DNA from: Labia minor | Lineage: Eukaryota > Arthropoda > Insecta > Dermaptera > Spongiphoridae | Length of the DNA stretch: 64,000 nt | Reading direction: 5' to 3' | NCBI GenBank assembly: GCA_963082975.1 | Contig: OY720345.1 | Coordinates: forward strand, 5,159,001 to 5,223,000 | Shown: in pieces, positions 24,828 to 40,360 of the stretch | How positions within the stretch are numbered: position 1 is the first letter of the stretch | Layout: each line of letters opens with the position of its first letter | Made by a program: the position numbers and the translations under genes | Notes under the pieces: generated by a model | The model's database searches: none | Told to the model about the DNA's origin: nothing | Seen by the model: only the letters and a program-made list of their open reading frames with translations

Positions 24828-27710
24828 CTACTTTTTTAAATAGAAATGTAAAATTTATTTATTATATATCATTCTCTACCATTTCTGGTCCTAATCAAGA
24901 ATTAATTCATATTTCATTGATATCATAATTTTTTTCATTGATTTCATCGAAAAAACCTTAATTTGTAATATTTTTTCACGCAAAAAGCTACTTTTTTAAA
25001 TAGAAATGTAAAATTTATTTATTATATATCATTCTCTACCATTTCTGGTCCTAATCAAGAATTAATTCATATTTCATTGATATCATAATTTTTTTCATTG
25101 ATTTCATCGAAAAAACCTTAATTTGTAATATTCTTTCACGCCAAAAGCTACTTTTTTAAATAGAAATGTAAAATTTATTTATTATATATCATTCTCTTCC
25201 GTTTCTGGTCCTAATCAAGAATTAATTCATATTTCATTGATATCATAATTTTTTTCATTAAGTTCATCGAAAAAACCTCAATTTGTAATATTCTTTCACG
25301 CCAAAAGCTACTTTTTTAAATAGAAATGTAAAATTTATTTATTATATATCATTCTCTTCCGTTTCTGGTCCTAATCAAGAATTAATTCATATTTCATAGA
25401 TATCATAATGTTTTTCATTGATTTCATCGAAAAAAACAGAATTTCTCATATTATTTCACGCAAAAAGCTACTTTTTTAAATAGAAATGTAAAATTTATTT
25501 ATTATATATCATTCTCTACCATTTCTGGTCCTAATCAAGAATTAATTCATATTTCATTGATATCATAATTTTTTTTTATTGATTTCATCGAAAAAACCTG
25601 AATTTGTAATATTATTTCACGCCAAAAGCTACTTTTTTAAATAGAAATGTAAAATTTATTTATTATATATGATTTTCTTCCATTTCTGGTCCTAATCAAG
25701 AATTAATTCATATTTCATTGATATCATAATTTTTTTCATTGATTTCATTAAAAAAACAGAATTTCTCATATTATTTCACGCAAAAAGCTACTTTTTTAAA
25801 TAGAAATGTAAAATTTATTTATTATATATGATTTTCTTCCATTTCTGGTCCTAATCAAGAATTAATTCATATTTCATTGATATCATAATTTTTTTTTATT
25901 GATTTCATCGAAAAAACCTGAATTTGTAATATTATTTCACGCCAAAAGCTACTTTTTTAAATAGAAATGTAAAATTTATTTATTATATATCATTCTCTTC
26001 CGTTTCTGGTCCTAATCAAGAATTAATTCATATTTCATAGATATCATAATTTTTTTCATTGATTTCATCGAAAAAAACAGAATTTCTCATATTATTTCAC
26101 TTAAAAAGCTACTTTTTTAAATAGAAATGTAAAATTTATTTATTATATATCATTCTCTACCATTTCTGGTCCTAATCAAGAATTAATTCATATTTCATTG
26201 ATATCATAATTTTGTTCATTGATTTCATAGAAAAAAACAGAATTTCTCATATTATTTCACTTAAAAAGCTACTTTTTTAAATAGAAAGGTAAAATTTATT
26301 TATTATATATGATTTTCTTCCATTTCTGGTCCTAATCAAGAATTAATTCATATTTCATTGATATCATAATTTTTTTTCATTGATTTCATCGAAAAAACCT
26401 GAATTTGTAATATTATTTCACGCCAAAAGCTACTTTTTTAAATATAAATGTAAAATTTATTTATTATATATCATTCTCTTCCGTTTCTGGTCCTAATCAA
26501 GAATTAATTCATATTTCATAGATATCATAATTTTTTTCATTGTTTTCATCGAAAAAAACAGAATTTCTCATATTATTTCACGCCAAAAGCTACTTTTTTA
26601 AATAGAAATGTAAAATTTATTTATTATATATCATTCTCTTCCGTTTCTGGTCCTAATCAAGAATTAATTCATATTTCATTGATATCATAATTTTTTTCAT
26701 TAAGTTCATCGAAAAAACCTCAATTTGTAATATTCTTTCACGCCAAAAGCTACTTTTTTAAATATAAATGTAAAATTTATTTATTATATATCATTCTCTT
26801 CCGTTTCTGGTCCTAATCAAGAATTAATTCATATTTCATAGATATCATAATGTTTTTCATTGATTTCATCGAAAAAAACAGAATTTCTCATATTATTTCA
26901 CGCAAAAAGCTACTTTTTTAAATAGAAATGTAAAATTTATTTATTATATATCATTCTCTACCATTTCTGGTCCTAATCAAGAATTAATTCATATTTCATT
27001 GATATCATAATTTTTTTTTATTGATTTCATCGAAAAAACCTGAATTTGTAATATTATTTCACGCCAAAAGCTACTTTTTTAAATAGAAATGTAAAATTTA
27101 TTTATTATATATCATTCTCTTCCGTTTCTGGTCCTAATCAAGAATTAATTCATATTTCATAGATATCATAATTTTTTTCATTAATTTCATCGAAAAAAAC
27201 AGAATTTCTCATATTATTTCACTTAAAAAGCTACTTTTTTAAATAGAAATGTAAAATTTATTTATTATATATGATTTTCTTCCATTTCTGGTCCTAATCA
27301 AGAATTAATTCATATTTCATTGATATCATAATTTTTTTCATTGATTTCATTAAAAAAACAGAATTTCTCATATTATTTCACGCAAAAAGCTACTTTTTTA
27401 AATAGAAAGGTAAAATTTATTTATTATATATGATTTTCTTCCATTTCTGGTCCTAATCAAGAATTAATTCATATTTCATTGATATCATAATTTTTTTTCA
27501 TTGATTTCATCGAAAAAACCTGAATTTGTAATATTATTTCACGCCAAAAGCTACTTTTTTAAATAGAAATGTAAAATTTATTTATTATATATCATTCTCT
27601 TCCGTTTCTGGTCCTAATCAAGAATTAATTCATATTTCATAGATATCATAATTTTTTTCATTGTTTTCATCGAAAAAAACAGAATTTCTCATATTATTTC
27701 ACGCCAAAAG

Positions 27711-28351
27711 CTACTTTTTTAAATATAAATGTAAAATTTATTTATTATATATCATTCTCTTCCGTTTCTGGTCCTAATCAAGAATTAATTCATATTTCAT
27801 AGATATCATAATTTTTTTCATTGTTTTCATCGAAAAAAACAGAATTTCTCATATTATTTCACTTAAAAAGCTACTTTTTTAAATAGAAAGGTAAAATTTA
27901 TTTATTATATATGATTTTCTTCCATTTCTGGTCCTAATCAAGAATTAATTCATATTTCATTGATATCATAATTTTTTTTCATTGATTTCATCGAAAAAAC
28001 CTGAATTTGTAATATTATTTCACGCCAAAAGCTACTTTTTTAAATATAAATGTAAAATTTATTTATTATATATCATTCTCTTCCGTTTCTGGTCCTAATC
28101 AAGAATTAATTCATATTTCATAGATATCATAATTTTTTTCATTGTTTTCATCGAAAAAAACAGAATTTCTCATATTATTTCACGCCAAAAGCTACTTTTT
28201 TAAATATAAATGTAAAATTTATTTATTATATATCATTCTCTTCCGTTTCTGGTCCTAATCAAGAATTAATTCATATTTCATAGATATCATAATTTTTTTC
28301 ATTGTTTTCATCGAAAAAAACAGAATTTCTCATATTATTTCACGCCAAAAG
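27711..28351 (+). repeat. Local expansion of 16T monomers
   Basis: The order is 16T (27,711), class G 20G (27,871), 16T (28,032), 16T (28,192). Elsewhere a single 20G to 16T step is the rule, so this stretch looks like a two-monomer duplication plus a further single-monomer duplication. Together with 26,430 and 26,750 it gives five 16T copies within 2 kb. The copy at 26,750 is itself a mix, with the 16T left end joined to a 103G right half. Confidence 0.75.
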
Positions 28352-31074
28352 CTACTTTTTTAAATAGAAATGTAAAATTTATTTATTATATATCATTCTC
28401 TTCCGTTTCTGGTCCTAATCAAGAATTAATTCATATTTCATTGATATCATAATTTTTTTCATTAAGTTCATCGAAAAAACCTCAATTTGTAATATTCTTT
28501 CACGCCAAAAGCTACTTTTTTAAATAGAAATGTAAAATTTATTTATTATATATCATTCTCTTCCGTTTCTGGTCCTAATCAAGAATTAATTCATATTTCA
28601 TAGATATCATAATGTTTTTCATTGATTTCATCGAAAAAAACAGAATTTCTCATATTATTTCACGCAAAAAGCTACTTTTTTAAATAGAAATGTAAAATTT
28701 ATTTATTATATATCATTCTCTACCATTTCTGGTCCTAATCAAGAATTAATTCATATTTCATTGATATCATAATTTTTTTTTATTGATTTCATCGAAAAAA
28801 CCTGAATTTGTAATATTATTTCACGCCAAAAGCTACTTTTTTAAATAGAAATGTAAAATTTATTTATTATATATCATTCTCTTCCGTTTCTGGTCCTAAT
28901 CAAGAATTAATTCATATTTCATAGATATCATAATTTTTTTCATTAATTTCATCGAAAAAAACAGAATTTCTCATATTATTTCACTTAAAAAGCTACTTTT
29001 TTAAATAGAAATGTAAAATTTATTTATTATATATGATTTTCTTCCATTTCTGGTCCTAATCAAGAATTAATTCATATTTCATTGATATCATAATTTTTTT
29101 CATTGATTTCATTAAAAAAACAGAATTTCTCATATTATTTCACGCAAAAAGCTACTTTTTTAAATAGAAAGGTAAAATTTATTTATTATATATGATTTTC
29201 TTCCATTTCTGGTCCTAATCAAGAATTAATTCATATTTCATTGATATCATAATTTTTTTTCATTGATTTCATCGAAAAAACCTGAATTTGTAATATTATT
29301 TCACGCCAAAAGCTACTTTTTTAAATAGAAATGTAAAATTTATTTATTATATATCATTCTCTTCCGTTTCTGGTCCTAATCAAGAATTAATTCATATTTC
29401 ATAGATATCATAATTTTTTTCATTGTTTTCATCGAAAAAAACAGAATTTCTCATATTATTTCACGCCAAAAGCTACTTTTTTAAATAGAAATGTAAAATT
29501 TATTTATTATATATCATTCTCTTCCGTTTCTGGTCCTAATCTAGAATTAATTCATATTTCATAGATATCATAATTTTTTTCATTGTTTTCATCGAAAAAA
29601 ACAGAATTTCTCATATTATTTCACGCAAAAAGCTACTTTTTTAAATAGAAATGTAAAATTTATTTATTATATATCATTCTCTACCATTTCTGGTCCTAAT
29701 CAAGAATTAATTCATATTTCATTGATATCATAATTTTGTTCATTGATTTCATAGAAAAAAACAGAATTTCTCATATTATTTCACTTAAAAAGCTACTTTT
29801 TTAAATAGAAAGGTAAAATTTATTTATTATATATGATTTTCTTCCATTTCTGGTCCTAATCAAGAATTAATTCATATTTCATTGATATCATAATTTTTTT
29901 TCATTGATTTCATCGAAAAAACCTGAATTTGTAATATTCTTTCACGCCAAAAGCTACTTTTTTAAATAGAAATGTAAAATTTATTTATTATATATCATTC
30001 TCTTCCGTTTCTGGTCCTAATCAAGAATTAATTCATATTTCATAGATATCATAATGTTTTTCATTGATTTCATCGAAAAAAACAGAATTTCTCATATTAT
30101 TTCACGCAAAAAGCTACTTTTTTAAATAGAAATGTAAAATTTATTTATTATATATCATTCTCTACCATTTCTGGTCCTAATCAAGAATTAATTCATATTT
30201 CATTGATATCATAATTTTTTTTTATTGATTTCATCGAAAAAACCTGAATTTGTAATATTATTTCACGCCAAAAGCTACTTTTTTAAATAGAAATGTAAAA
30301 TTTATTTATTATATATCATTCTCTACCATTTCTGGTCCTAATCAAGAATTAATTCATATTTCATTGATATCATAATGTTTTTCATTGATTTCATCGAAAA
30401 AAACAGAATTTCTCATATTATTTCACGCAAAAAGCTACTTTTTTAAATAGAAATGTAAAATTTATTTATTATATATCATTCTCTTCCGTTTCTGGTCCTA
30501 ATCAAGAATTAATTCATATTTCATAGATATCATAATTTTTTTCATTAATTTCATCGAAAAAAACAGAATTTCTCATATTATTTCACTTAAAAAGCTACTT
30601 TTTTAAATAGAAATGTAAAATTTATTTATTATATATGATTTTCTTCCATTTCTGGTCCTAATCAAGAATTAATTCATATTTCATTGATATCATAATTTTT
30701 TTCATTGATTTCATTAAAAAAACAGAATTTCTCATATTATTTCACGCAAAAAGCTACTTTTTTAAATAGAAATGTAAAATTTATTTATTATATATGATTT
30801 TCTTCCATTTCTGGTCCTAATCAAGAATTAATTCATATTTCATTGATATCATAATTTTTTTTTATTGATTTCATCGAAAAAACCTGAATTTGTAATATTA
30901 TTTCACGCCAAAAGCTACTTTTTTAAATAGAAATGTAAAATTTATTTATTATATATCATTCTCTTCCGTTTCTGGTCCTAATCAAGAATTAATTCATATT
31001 TCATAGATATCATAATTTTTTTCATTGATTTCATCGAAAAAAACAGAATTTCTCATATTATTTCACGCCAAAAG

Positions 31075-31233
31075 CTACTTTTTTAAATAGAAATGTAAAA
31101 TTTATTTATTATATATCATTTTCTTCCATTTTTGATCCTATATTCGATTTGATTCATATTTCATTGATATCATAATTTTTTTCATTAATTTCATCGAAAA
31201 AACCTCAATTTGTAATATTTTTCACTCAAAAAG
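31075..31233 (+). repeat. Class D divergent monomer (standard form)
   Basis: Standard 159-bp D. It sits in the ordered run F (AATTTC), G (TTA), G (nine T), F, D, A, A, A, A-AAG, F (AATTTC), G (nine T), the same run as positions 34-36 and 1-8 of the 36-monomer repeat further right. Confidence 0.9.
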
Positions 31234-34200
31234 CTACTTTTTTAAATAGAAATGTAAAATTTATTTATTATATATCATTCTCTACCATTTCTGGTCCTAA
31301 TCAAGAATTAATTCATATTTCATTGATATCATAATTTTTTTCATTGATTTCATCGAAAAAACCTTAATTTGTAATATTTTTTCACGCAAAAAGCTACTTT
31401 TTTAAATAGAAATGTAAAATTTATTTATTATATATCATTCTCTACCATTTCTGGTCCTAATCAAGAATTAATTCATATTTCATTGATATCATAATTTTTT
31501 TCATTGATTTCATCGAAAAAACCTTAATTTGTAATATTCTTTCACGCCAAAAGCTACTTTTTTAAATAGAAATGTAAAATTTATTTATTATATATCATTC
31601 TCTACCATTTCTGGTCCTAATCAAGAATTAATTCATATTTCATTGATATCATAATTTTTTTCATTGATTTCATCGAAAAAACCTCAATTTGTAATATTAT
31701 TTCACGCCAAAAGCTACTTTTTTAAATAGAAATGTAAAATTTATTTATTATATATCATTCTCTACCATTTCTGGTCCTAATCAAGAATTAATTCATATTT
31801 CATTGATATCATAATTTTTTTCATTAAGTTCATCGAAAAAACCTCAATTTGTAATATTCTTTCACGCCAAAAGCTACTTTTTTAAATAGAAATGTAAAAT
31901 TTATTTATTATATATCATTCTCTTCCGTTTCTGGTCCTAATCAAGAATTAATTCATATTTCATAGATATCATAATTTTTTTCATTAATTTCATCGAAAAA
32001 AACAGAATTTCTCATATTATTTCACTTAAAAAGCTACTTTTTTAAATAGAAATGTAAAATTTATTTATTATATATGATTTTCTTCCATTTCTGGTCCTAA
32101 TCAAGAATTAATTCATATTTCATTGATATCATAATTTTTTTTTATTGATTTCATCGAAAAAACCTGAATTTGTAATATTATTTCACGCCAAAAGCTACTT
32201 TTTTAAATAGAAATGTAAAATTTATTTATTATATATCATTCTCTTCCGTTTCTGGTCCTAATCAAGAATTAATTCATATTTCATAGATATCATAATTTTT
32301 TTCATTGATTTCATCGAAAAAAACAGAATTTCTCATATTATTTCACTTAAAAAGCTACTTTTTTAAATAGAAATGTAAAATTTATTTATTATATATCATT
32401 CTCTACCATTTCTGGTCCTAATCAAGAATTAATTCATATTTCATTGATATCATAATTTTGTTCATTGATTTCATAGAAAAAAACAGAATTTCTCATATTA
32501 TTTCACTTAAAAAGCTACTTTTTTAAATAGAAAGGTAAAATTTATTTATTATATATGATTTTCTTCCATTTCTGGTCCTAATCAAGAATTAATTCATATT
32601 TCATTGATATCATAATTTTTTTTCATTGATTTCATCGAAAAAACCTGAATTTGTAATATTATTTCACGCCAAAAGCTACTTTTTTAAATAGAAATGTAAA
32701 ATTTATTTATTATATATCATTCTCTTCCGTTTCTGGTCCTAATCAAGAATTAATTCATATTTCATAGATATCATAATTTTTTTCATTGTTTTCATCGAAA
32801 AAAACAGAATTTCTCATATTATTTCACGCCAAAAGCTACTTTTTTAAATAGAAATGTAAAATTTATTTATTATATATCATTCTCTTCCGTTTCTGGTCCT
32901 AATCAAGAATTAATTCATATTTCATTGATATCATAATTTTTTTCATTAAGTTCATCGAAAAAACCTCAATTTGTAATATTCTTTCACGCCAAAAGCTACT
33001 TTTTTAAATAGAAATGTAAAATTTATTTATTATATATCATTCTCTTCCGTTTCTGGTCCTAATCAAGAATTAATTCATATTTCATAGATATCATAATGTT
33101 TTTCATTGATTTCATCGAAAAAAACAGAATTTCTCATATTATTTCACGCAAAAAGCTACTTTTTTAAATAGAAATGTAAAATTTATTTATTATATATCAT
33201 TCTCTACCATTTCTGGTCCTAATCAAGAATTAATTCATATTTCATTGATATCATAATTTTTTTTTATTGATTTCATCGAAAAAACCTGAATTTGTAATAT
33301 TATTTCACGCCAAAAGCTACTTTTTTAAATAGAAATGTAAAATTTATTTATTATATATGATTTTCTTCCATTTCTGGTCCTAATCAAGAATTAATTCATA
33401 TTTCATTGATATCATAATTTTTTTCATTGATTTCATTAAAAAAACAGAATTTCTCATATTATTTCACGCAAAAAGCTACTTTTTTAAATAGAAATGTAAA
33501 ATTTATTTATTATATATGATTTTCTTCCATTTCTGGTCCTAATCAAGAATTAATTCATATTTCATTGATATCATAATTTTTTTTTATTGATTTCATCGAA
33601 AAAACCTGAATTTGTAATATTATTTCACGCCAAAAGCTACTTTTTTAAATAGAAATGTAAAATTTATTTATTATATATCATTCTCTTCCGTTTCTGGTCC
33701 TAATCAAGAATTAATTCATATTTCATAGATATCATAATTTTTTTCATTGATTTCATCGAAAAAAACAGAATTTCTCATATTATTTCACTTAAAAAGCTAC
33801 TTTTTTAAATAGAAATGTAAAATTTATTTATTATATATCATTCTCTACCATTTCTGGTCCTAATCAAGAATTAATTCATATTTCATTGATATCATAATTT
33901 TGTTCATTGATTTCATAGAAAAAAACAGAATTTCTCATATTATTTCACTTAAAAAGCTACTTTTTTAAATAGAAAGGTAAAATTTATTTATTATATATGA
34001 TTTTCTTCCATTTCTGGTCCTAATCAAGAATTAATTCATATTTCATTGATATCATAATTTTTTTTCATTGATTTCATCGAAAAAACCTGAATTTGTAATA
34101 TTATTTCACGCCAAAAGCTACTTTTTTAAATATAAATGTAAAATTTATTTATTATATATCATTCTCTTCCGTTTCTGGTCCTAATCAAGAATTAATTCAT

Positions 34201-36040
34201 ATTTCATAGATATCATAATTTTTTTCATTGTTTTCATCGAAAAAAACAGAATTTCTCATATTATTTCACGCCAAAAGCTACTTTTTTAAATAGAAATGTA
34301 AAATTTATTTATTATATATCATTCTCTTCCGTTTCTGGTCCTAATCAAGAATTAATTCATATTTCATTGATATCATAATTTTTTTCATTAAGTTCATCGA
34401 AAAAACCTCAATTTGTAATATTCTTTCACGCCAAAAGCTACTTTTTTAAATAGAAATGTAAAATTTATTTATTATATATCATTCTCTACCATTTCTGGTC
34501 CTAATCAAGAATTAATTCATATTTCATTGATATCATAATTTTTTTCATTAAGTTCATCGAAAAAACCTCAATTTGTAATATTCTTTCACGCCAAAAGCTA
34601 CTTTTTTAAATAGAAATGTAAAATTTATTTATTATATATCATTCTCTACCATTTCTGGTCCTAATCAAGAATTAATTCATATTTCATTGATATCATAATT
34701 TTTTTTTATTGATTTCATCGAAAAAACCTGAATTTGTAATATTATTTCACGCCAAAAGCTACTTTTTTAAATAGAAATGTAAAATTTATTTATTATATAT
34801 GATTTTCTTCCATTTCTGGTCCTAATCAAGAATTAATTCATATTTCATTGATATCATAATTTTTTTTCATTGATTTCATCGAAAAAACCTGAATTTGTAA
34901 TATTCTTTCACGCCAAAAGCTACTTTTTTAAATAGAAATGTAAAATTTATTTATTATATATCATTCTCTTCCGTTTCTGGTCCTAATCAAGAATTAATTC
35001 ATATTTCATAGATATCATAATGTTTTTCATTGATTTCATCGAAAAAAACAGAATTTCTCATATTATTTCACGCAAAAAGCTACTTTTTTAAATAGAAATG
35101 TAAAATTTATTTATTATATATCATTCTCTACCATTTCTGGTCCTAATCAAGAATTAATTCATATTTCATTGATATCATAATTTTTTTTTATTGATTTCAT
35201 CGAAAAAACCTGAATTTGTAATATTATTTCACGCCAAAAGCTACTTTTTTAAATAGAAATGTAAAATTTATTTATTATATATCATTCTCTACCATTTCTG
35301 GTCCTAATCAAGAATTAATTCATATTTCATTGATATCATAATGTTTTTCATTGATTTCATCGAAAAAAACAGAATTTCTCATATTATTTCACGCAAAAAG
35401 CTACTTTTTTAAATAGAAATGTAAAATTTATTTATTATATATCATTCTCTTCCGTTTCTGGTCCTAATCAAGAATTAATTCATATTTCATAGATATCATA
35501 ATTTTTTTCATTAATTTCATCGAAAAAAACAGAATTTCTCATATTATTTCACTTAAAAAGCTACTTTTTTAAATAGAAATGTAAAATTTATTTATTATAT
35601 ATGATTTTCTTCCATTTCTGGTCCTAATCAAGAATTAATTCATATTTCATTGATATCATAATTTTTTTCATTGATTTCATTAAAAAAACAGAATTTCTCA
35701 TATTATTTCACGCAAAAAGCTACTTTTTTAAATAGAAATGTAAAATTTATTTATTATATATGATTTTCTTCCATTTCTGGTCCTAATCAAGAATTAATTC
35801 ATATTTCATTGATATCATAATTTTTTTTTATTGATTTCATCGAAAAAACCTGAATTTGTAATATTATTTCACGCCAAAAGCTACTTTTTTAAATAGAAAT
35901 GTAAAATTTATTTATTATATATCATTCTCTTCCGTTTCTGGTCCTAATCAAGAATTAATTCATATTTCATAGATATCATAATTTTTTTCATTGATTTCAT
36001 CGAAAAAAACAGAATTTCTCATATTATTTCACGCCAAAAG

Positions 36041-36199
36041 CTACTTTTTTAAATAGAAATGTAAAATTTATTTATTATATATCATTTTCTTCCATTTTTG
36101 ATCCTATATTCGATTTGATTCATATTTCATTGATATCATAATTTTTTTCATTAATTTCATCGAAAAAACCTCAATTTGTAATATTTTTCACTCAAAAAG
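36041..36199 (+). repeat. Class D divergent monomer (standard form)
   Basis: Standard 159-bp D in the same run as at 31,075; the two are 4,966 bp apart (31 monomers). After the class F (AATTTC) monomer that follows, this copy continues with G (TTA) and G (nine T) instead of G (nine T) alone. Confidence 0.9.
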
Positions 36200-39100
36200 C
36201 TACTTTTTTAAATAGAAATGTAAAATTTATTTATTATATATCATTCTCTACCATTTCTGGTCCTAATCAAGAATTAATTCATATTTCATTGATATCATAA
36301 TTTTTTTCATTGATTTCATCGAAAAAACCTTAATTTGTAATATTTTTTCACGCAAAAAGCTACTTTTTTAAATAGAAATGTAAAATTTATTTATTATATA
36401 TCATTCTCTACCATTTCTGGTCCTAATCAAGAATTAATTCATATTTCATTGATATCATAATTTTTTTCATTGATTTCATCGAAAAAACCTTAATTTGTAA
36501 TATTCTTTCACGCCAAAAGCTACTTTTTTAAATAGAAATGTAAAATTTATTTATTATATATCATTCTCTACCATTTCTGGTCCTAATCAAGAATTAATTC
36601 ATATTTCATTGATATCATAATTTTTTTCATTGATTTCATCGAAAAAACCTCAATTTGTAATATTATTTCACGCCAAAAGCTACTTTTTTAAATAGAAATG
36701 TAAAATTTATTTATTATATATCATTCTCTACCATTTCTGGTCCTAATCAAGAATTAATTCATATTTCATTGATATCATAATTTTTTTCATTAAGTTCATC
36801 GAAAAAACCTCAATTTGTAATATTCTTTCACGCCAAAAGCTACTTTTTTAAATAGAAATGTAAAATTTATTTATTATATATCATTCTCTTCCGTTTCTGG
36901 TCCTAATCAAGAATTAATTCATATTTCATAGATATCATAATTTTTTTCATTAATTTCATCGAAAAAAACAGAATTTCTCATATTATTTCACTTAAAAAGC
37001 TACTTTTTTAAATAGAAATGTAAAATTTATTTATTATATATGATTTTCTTCCATTTCTGGTCCTAATCAAGAATTAATTCATATTTCATTGATATCATAA
37101 TTTTTTTCATTGATTTCATTAAAAAAACAGAATTTCTCATATTATTTCACGCAAAAAGCTACTTTTTTAAATAGAAATGTAAAATTTATTTATTATATAT
37201 GATTTTCTTCCATTTCTGGTCCTAATCAAGAATTAATTCATATTTCATTGATATCATAATTTTTTTTTATTGATTTCATCGAAAAAACCTGAATTTGTAA
37301 TATTATTTCACGCCAAAAGCTACTTTTTTAAATAGAAATGTAAAATTTATTTATTATATATCATTCTCTTCCGTTTCTGGTCCTAATCAAGAATTAATTC
37401 ATATTTCATAGATATCATAATTTTTTTCATTGATTTCATCGAAAAAAACAGAATTTCTCATATTATTTCACTTAAAAAGCTACTTTTTTAAATAGAAATG
37501 TAAAATTTATTTATTATATATCATTCTCTACCATTTCTGGTCCTAATCAAGAATTAATTCATATTTCATTGATATCATAATTTTGTTCATTGATTTCATA
37601 GAAAAAAACAGAATTTCTCATATTATTTCACTTAAAAAGCTACTTTTTTAAATAGAAAGGTAAAATTTATTTATTATATATGATTTTCTTCCATTTCTGG
37701 TCCTAATCAAGAATTAATTCATATTTCATTGATATCATAATTTTTTTTCATTGATTTCATCGAAAAAACCTGAATTTGTAATATTATTTCACGCCAAAAG
37801 CTACTTTTTTAAATAGAAATGTAAAATTTATTTATTATATATCATTCTCTTCCGTTTCTGGTCCTAATCAAGAATTAATTCATATTTCATAGATATCATA
37901 ATTTTTTTCATTGTTTTCATCGAAAAAAACAGAATTTCTCATATTATTTCACGCCAAAAGCTACTTTTTTAAATAGAAATGTAAAATTTATTTATTATAT
38001 ATCATTCTCTTCCGTTTCTGGTCCTAATCAAGAATTAATTCATATTTCATTGATATCATAATTTTTTTCATTAAGTTCATCGAAAAAACCTCAATTTGTA
38101 ATATTCTTTCACGCCAAAAGCTACTTTTTTAAATAGAAATGTAAAATTTATTTATTATATATCATTCTCTTCCGTTTCTGGTCCTAATCAAGAATTAATT
38201 CATATTTCATTGATATCATAATTTTTTTCATTAAGTTCATCGAAAAAACCTCAATTTGTAATATTCTTTCACGCCAAAAGCTACTTTTTTAAATAGAAAT
38301 GTAAAATTTATTTATTATATATCATTCTCTACCATTTCTGGTCCTAATCAAGAATTAATTCATATTTCATTGATATCATAATTTTTTTTTATTGATTTCA
38401 TCGAAAAAACCTGAATTTGTAATATTATTTCACGCCAAAAGCTACTTTTTTAAATAGAAATGTAAAATTTATTTATTATATATCATTCTCTTCCGTTTCT
38501 GGTCCTAATCAAGAATTAATTCATATTTCATAGATATCATAATTTTTTTCATTAATTTCATCGAAAAAAACAGAATTTCTCATATTATTTCACTTAAAAA
38601 GCTACTTTTTTAAATAGAAATGTAAAATTTATTTATTATATATCATTCTCTACCATTTCTGGTCCTAATCAAGAATTAATTCATATTTCATAGATATCAT
38701 AATTTTTTTCATTAATTTCATCGAAAAAAACAGAATTTCTCATATTATTTCACGCAAAAAGCTACTTTTTTAAATAGAAATGTAAAATTTATTTATTATA
38801 TATCATTCTCTACCATTTCTGGTCCTAATCAAGAATTAATTCATATTTCATTGATATCATAATTTTTTTTTATTGATTTCATCGAAAAAACCTGAATTTG
38901 TAATATTATTTCACGCCAAAAGCTACTTTTTTAAATAGAAATGTAAAATTTATTTATTATATATCATTCTCTTCCGTTTCTGGTCCTAATCAAGAATTAA
39001 TTCATATTTCATAGATATCATAATTTTTTTCATTAATTTCATCGAAAAAAACAGAATTTCTCATATTATTTCACTTAAAAAGCTACTTTTTTAAATAGAA

Positions 39101-40041
39101 ATGTAAAATTTATTTATTATATATGATTTTCTTCCATTTCTGGTCCTAATCAAGAATTAATTCATATTTCATTGATATCATAATTTTTTTCATTGATTTC
39201 ATTAAAAAAACAGAATTTCTCATATTATTTCACGCAAAAAGCTACTTTTTTAAATAGAAATGTAAAATTTATTTATTATATATGATTTTCTTCCATTTCT
39301 GGTCCTAATCAAGAATTAATTCATATTTCATTGATATCATAATTTTTTTTTATTGATTTCATCGAAAAAACCTGAATTTGTAATATTATTTCACGCCAAA
39401 AGCTACTTTTTTAAATAGAAATGTAAAATTTATTTATTATATATCATTCTCTACCATTTCTGGTCCTAATCAAGAATTAATTCATATTTCATTGATATCA
39501 TAATTTTTTTCATTGATTTCATCGAAAAAACCTCAATTTGTAATATTATTTCACGCCAAAAGCTACTTTTTTAAATAGAAATGTAAAATTTATTTATTAT
39601 ATATCATTCTCTACCATTTCTGGTCCTAATCAAGAATTAATTCATATTTCATTGATATCATAATTTTTTTCATTAAGTTCATCGAAAAAACCTCAATTTG
39701 TAATATTCTTTCACGCCAAAAGCTACTTTTTTAAATAGAAATGTAAAATTTATTTATTATATATCATTCTCTTCCGTTTCTGGTCCTAATCAAGAATTAA
39801 TTCATATTTCATAGATATCATAATTTTTTTCATTAATTTCATCGAAAAAAACAGAATTTCTCATATTATTTCACTTAAAAAGCTACTTTTTTAAATAGAA
39901 ATGTAAAATTTATTTATTATATATGATTTTCTTCCATTTCTGGTCCTAATCAAGAATTAATTCATATTTCATTGATATCATAATTTTTTTCATTGATTTC
40001 ATTAAAAAAACAGAATTTCTCATATTATTTCACGCAAAAAG

Positions 40042-40201
40042 CTACTTTTTTAAATAGAAATGTAAAATTTATTTATTATATATGATTTTCTTCCATTTCT
40101 GGTCCTAATCAAGAATTAATTCATATTTCATAGATATCATAATTTTTTTCATTAATTTCATCGAAAAAAACAGAATTTCTCATATTATTTCACTTAAAAA
40201 G
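40042..40201 (+). repeat. Chimeric monomer: class G left half, 91A/AATTTC/P right half
   Basis: The left half is class G (G43, T47), which elsewhere goes with 91T. The right half has 91A, AATTTCATCG and end P with a TTA junction, as in the class F monomer that starts the F, G, G trio. It is followed by G (TTA), just as F would be. An exchange between bases 54 and 91 fits. Confidence 0.75.
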
Positions 40202-40360
40202 CTACTTTTTTAAATAGAAATGTAAAATTTATTTATTATATATGATTTTCTTCCATTTCTGGTCCTAATCAAGAATTAATTCATATTTCATTGATATCAT
40301 AATTTTTTTCATTGATTTCATTAAAAAAACAGAATTTCTCATATTATTTCACGCAAAAAG

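Larger units (their letters stand above)
24030..24987 (+). repeat. Three-monomer tandem duplication containing class D
   Basis: The trio class F (91A, end P), class D, class A (CCTTAATTTG end) occupies 24,030-24,508 and again 24,509-24,987, a 479-bp period. This places two class D copies only three monomers apart, the closest spacing in the window. It is a compact, probably recent local duplication. Confidence 0.85.
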
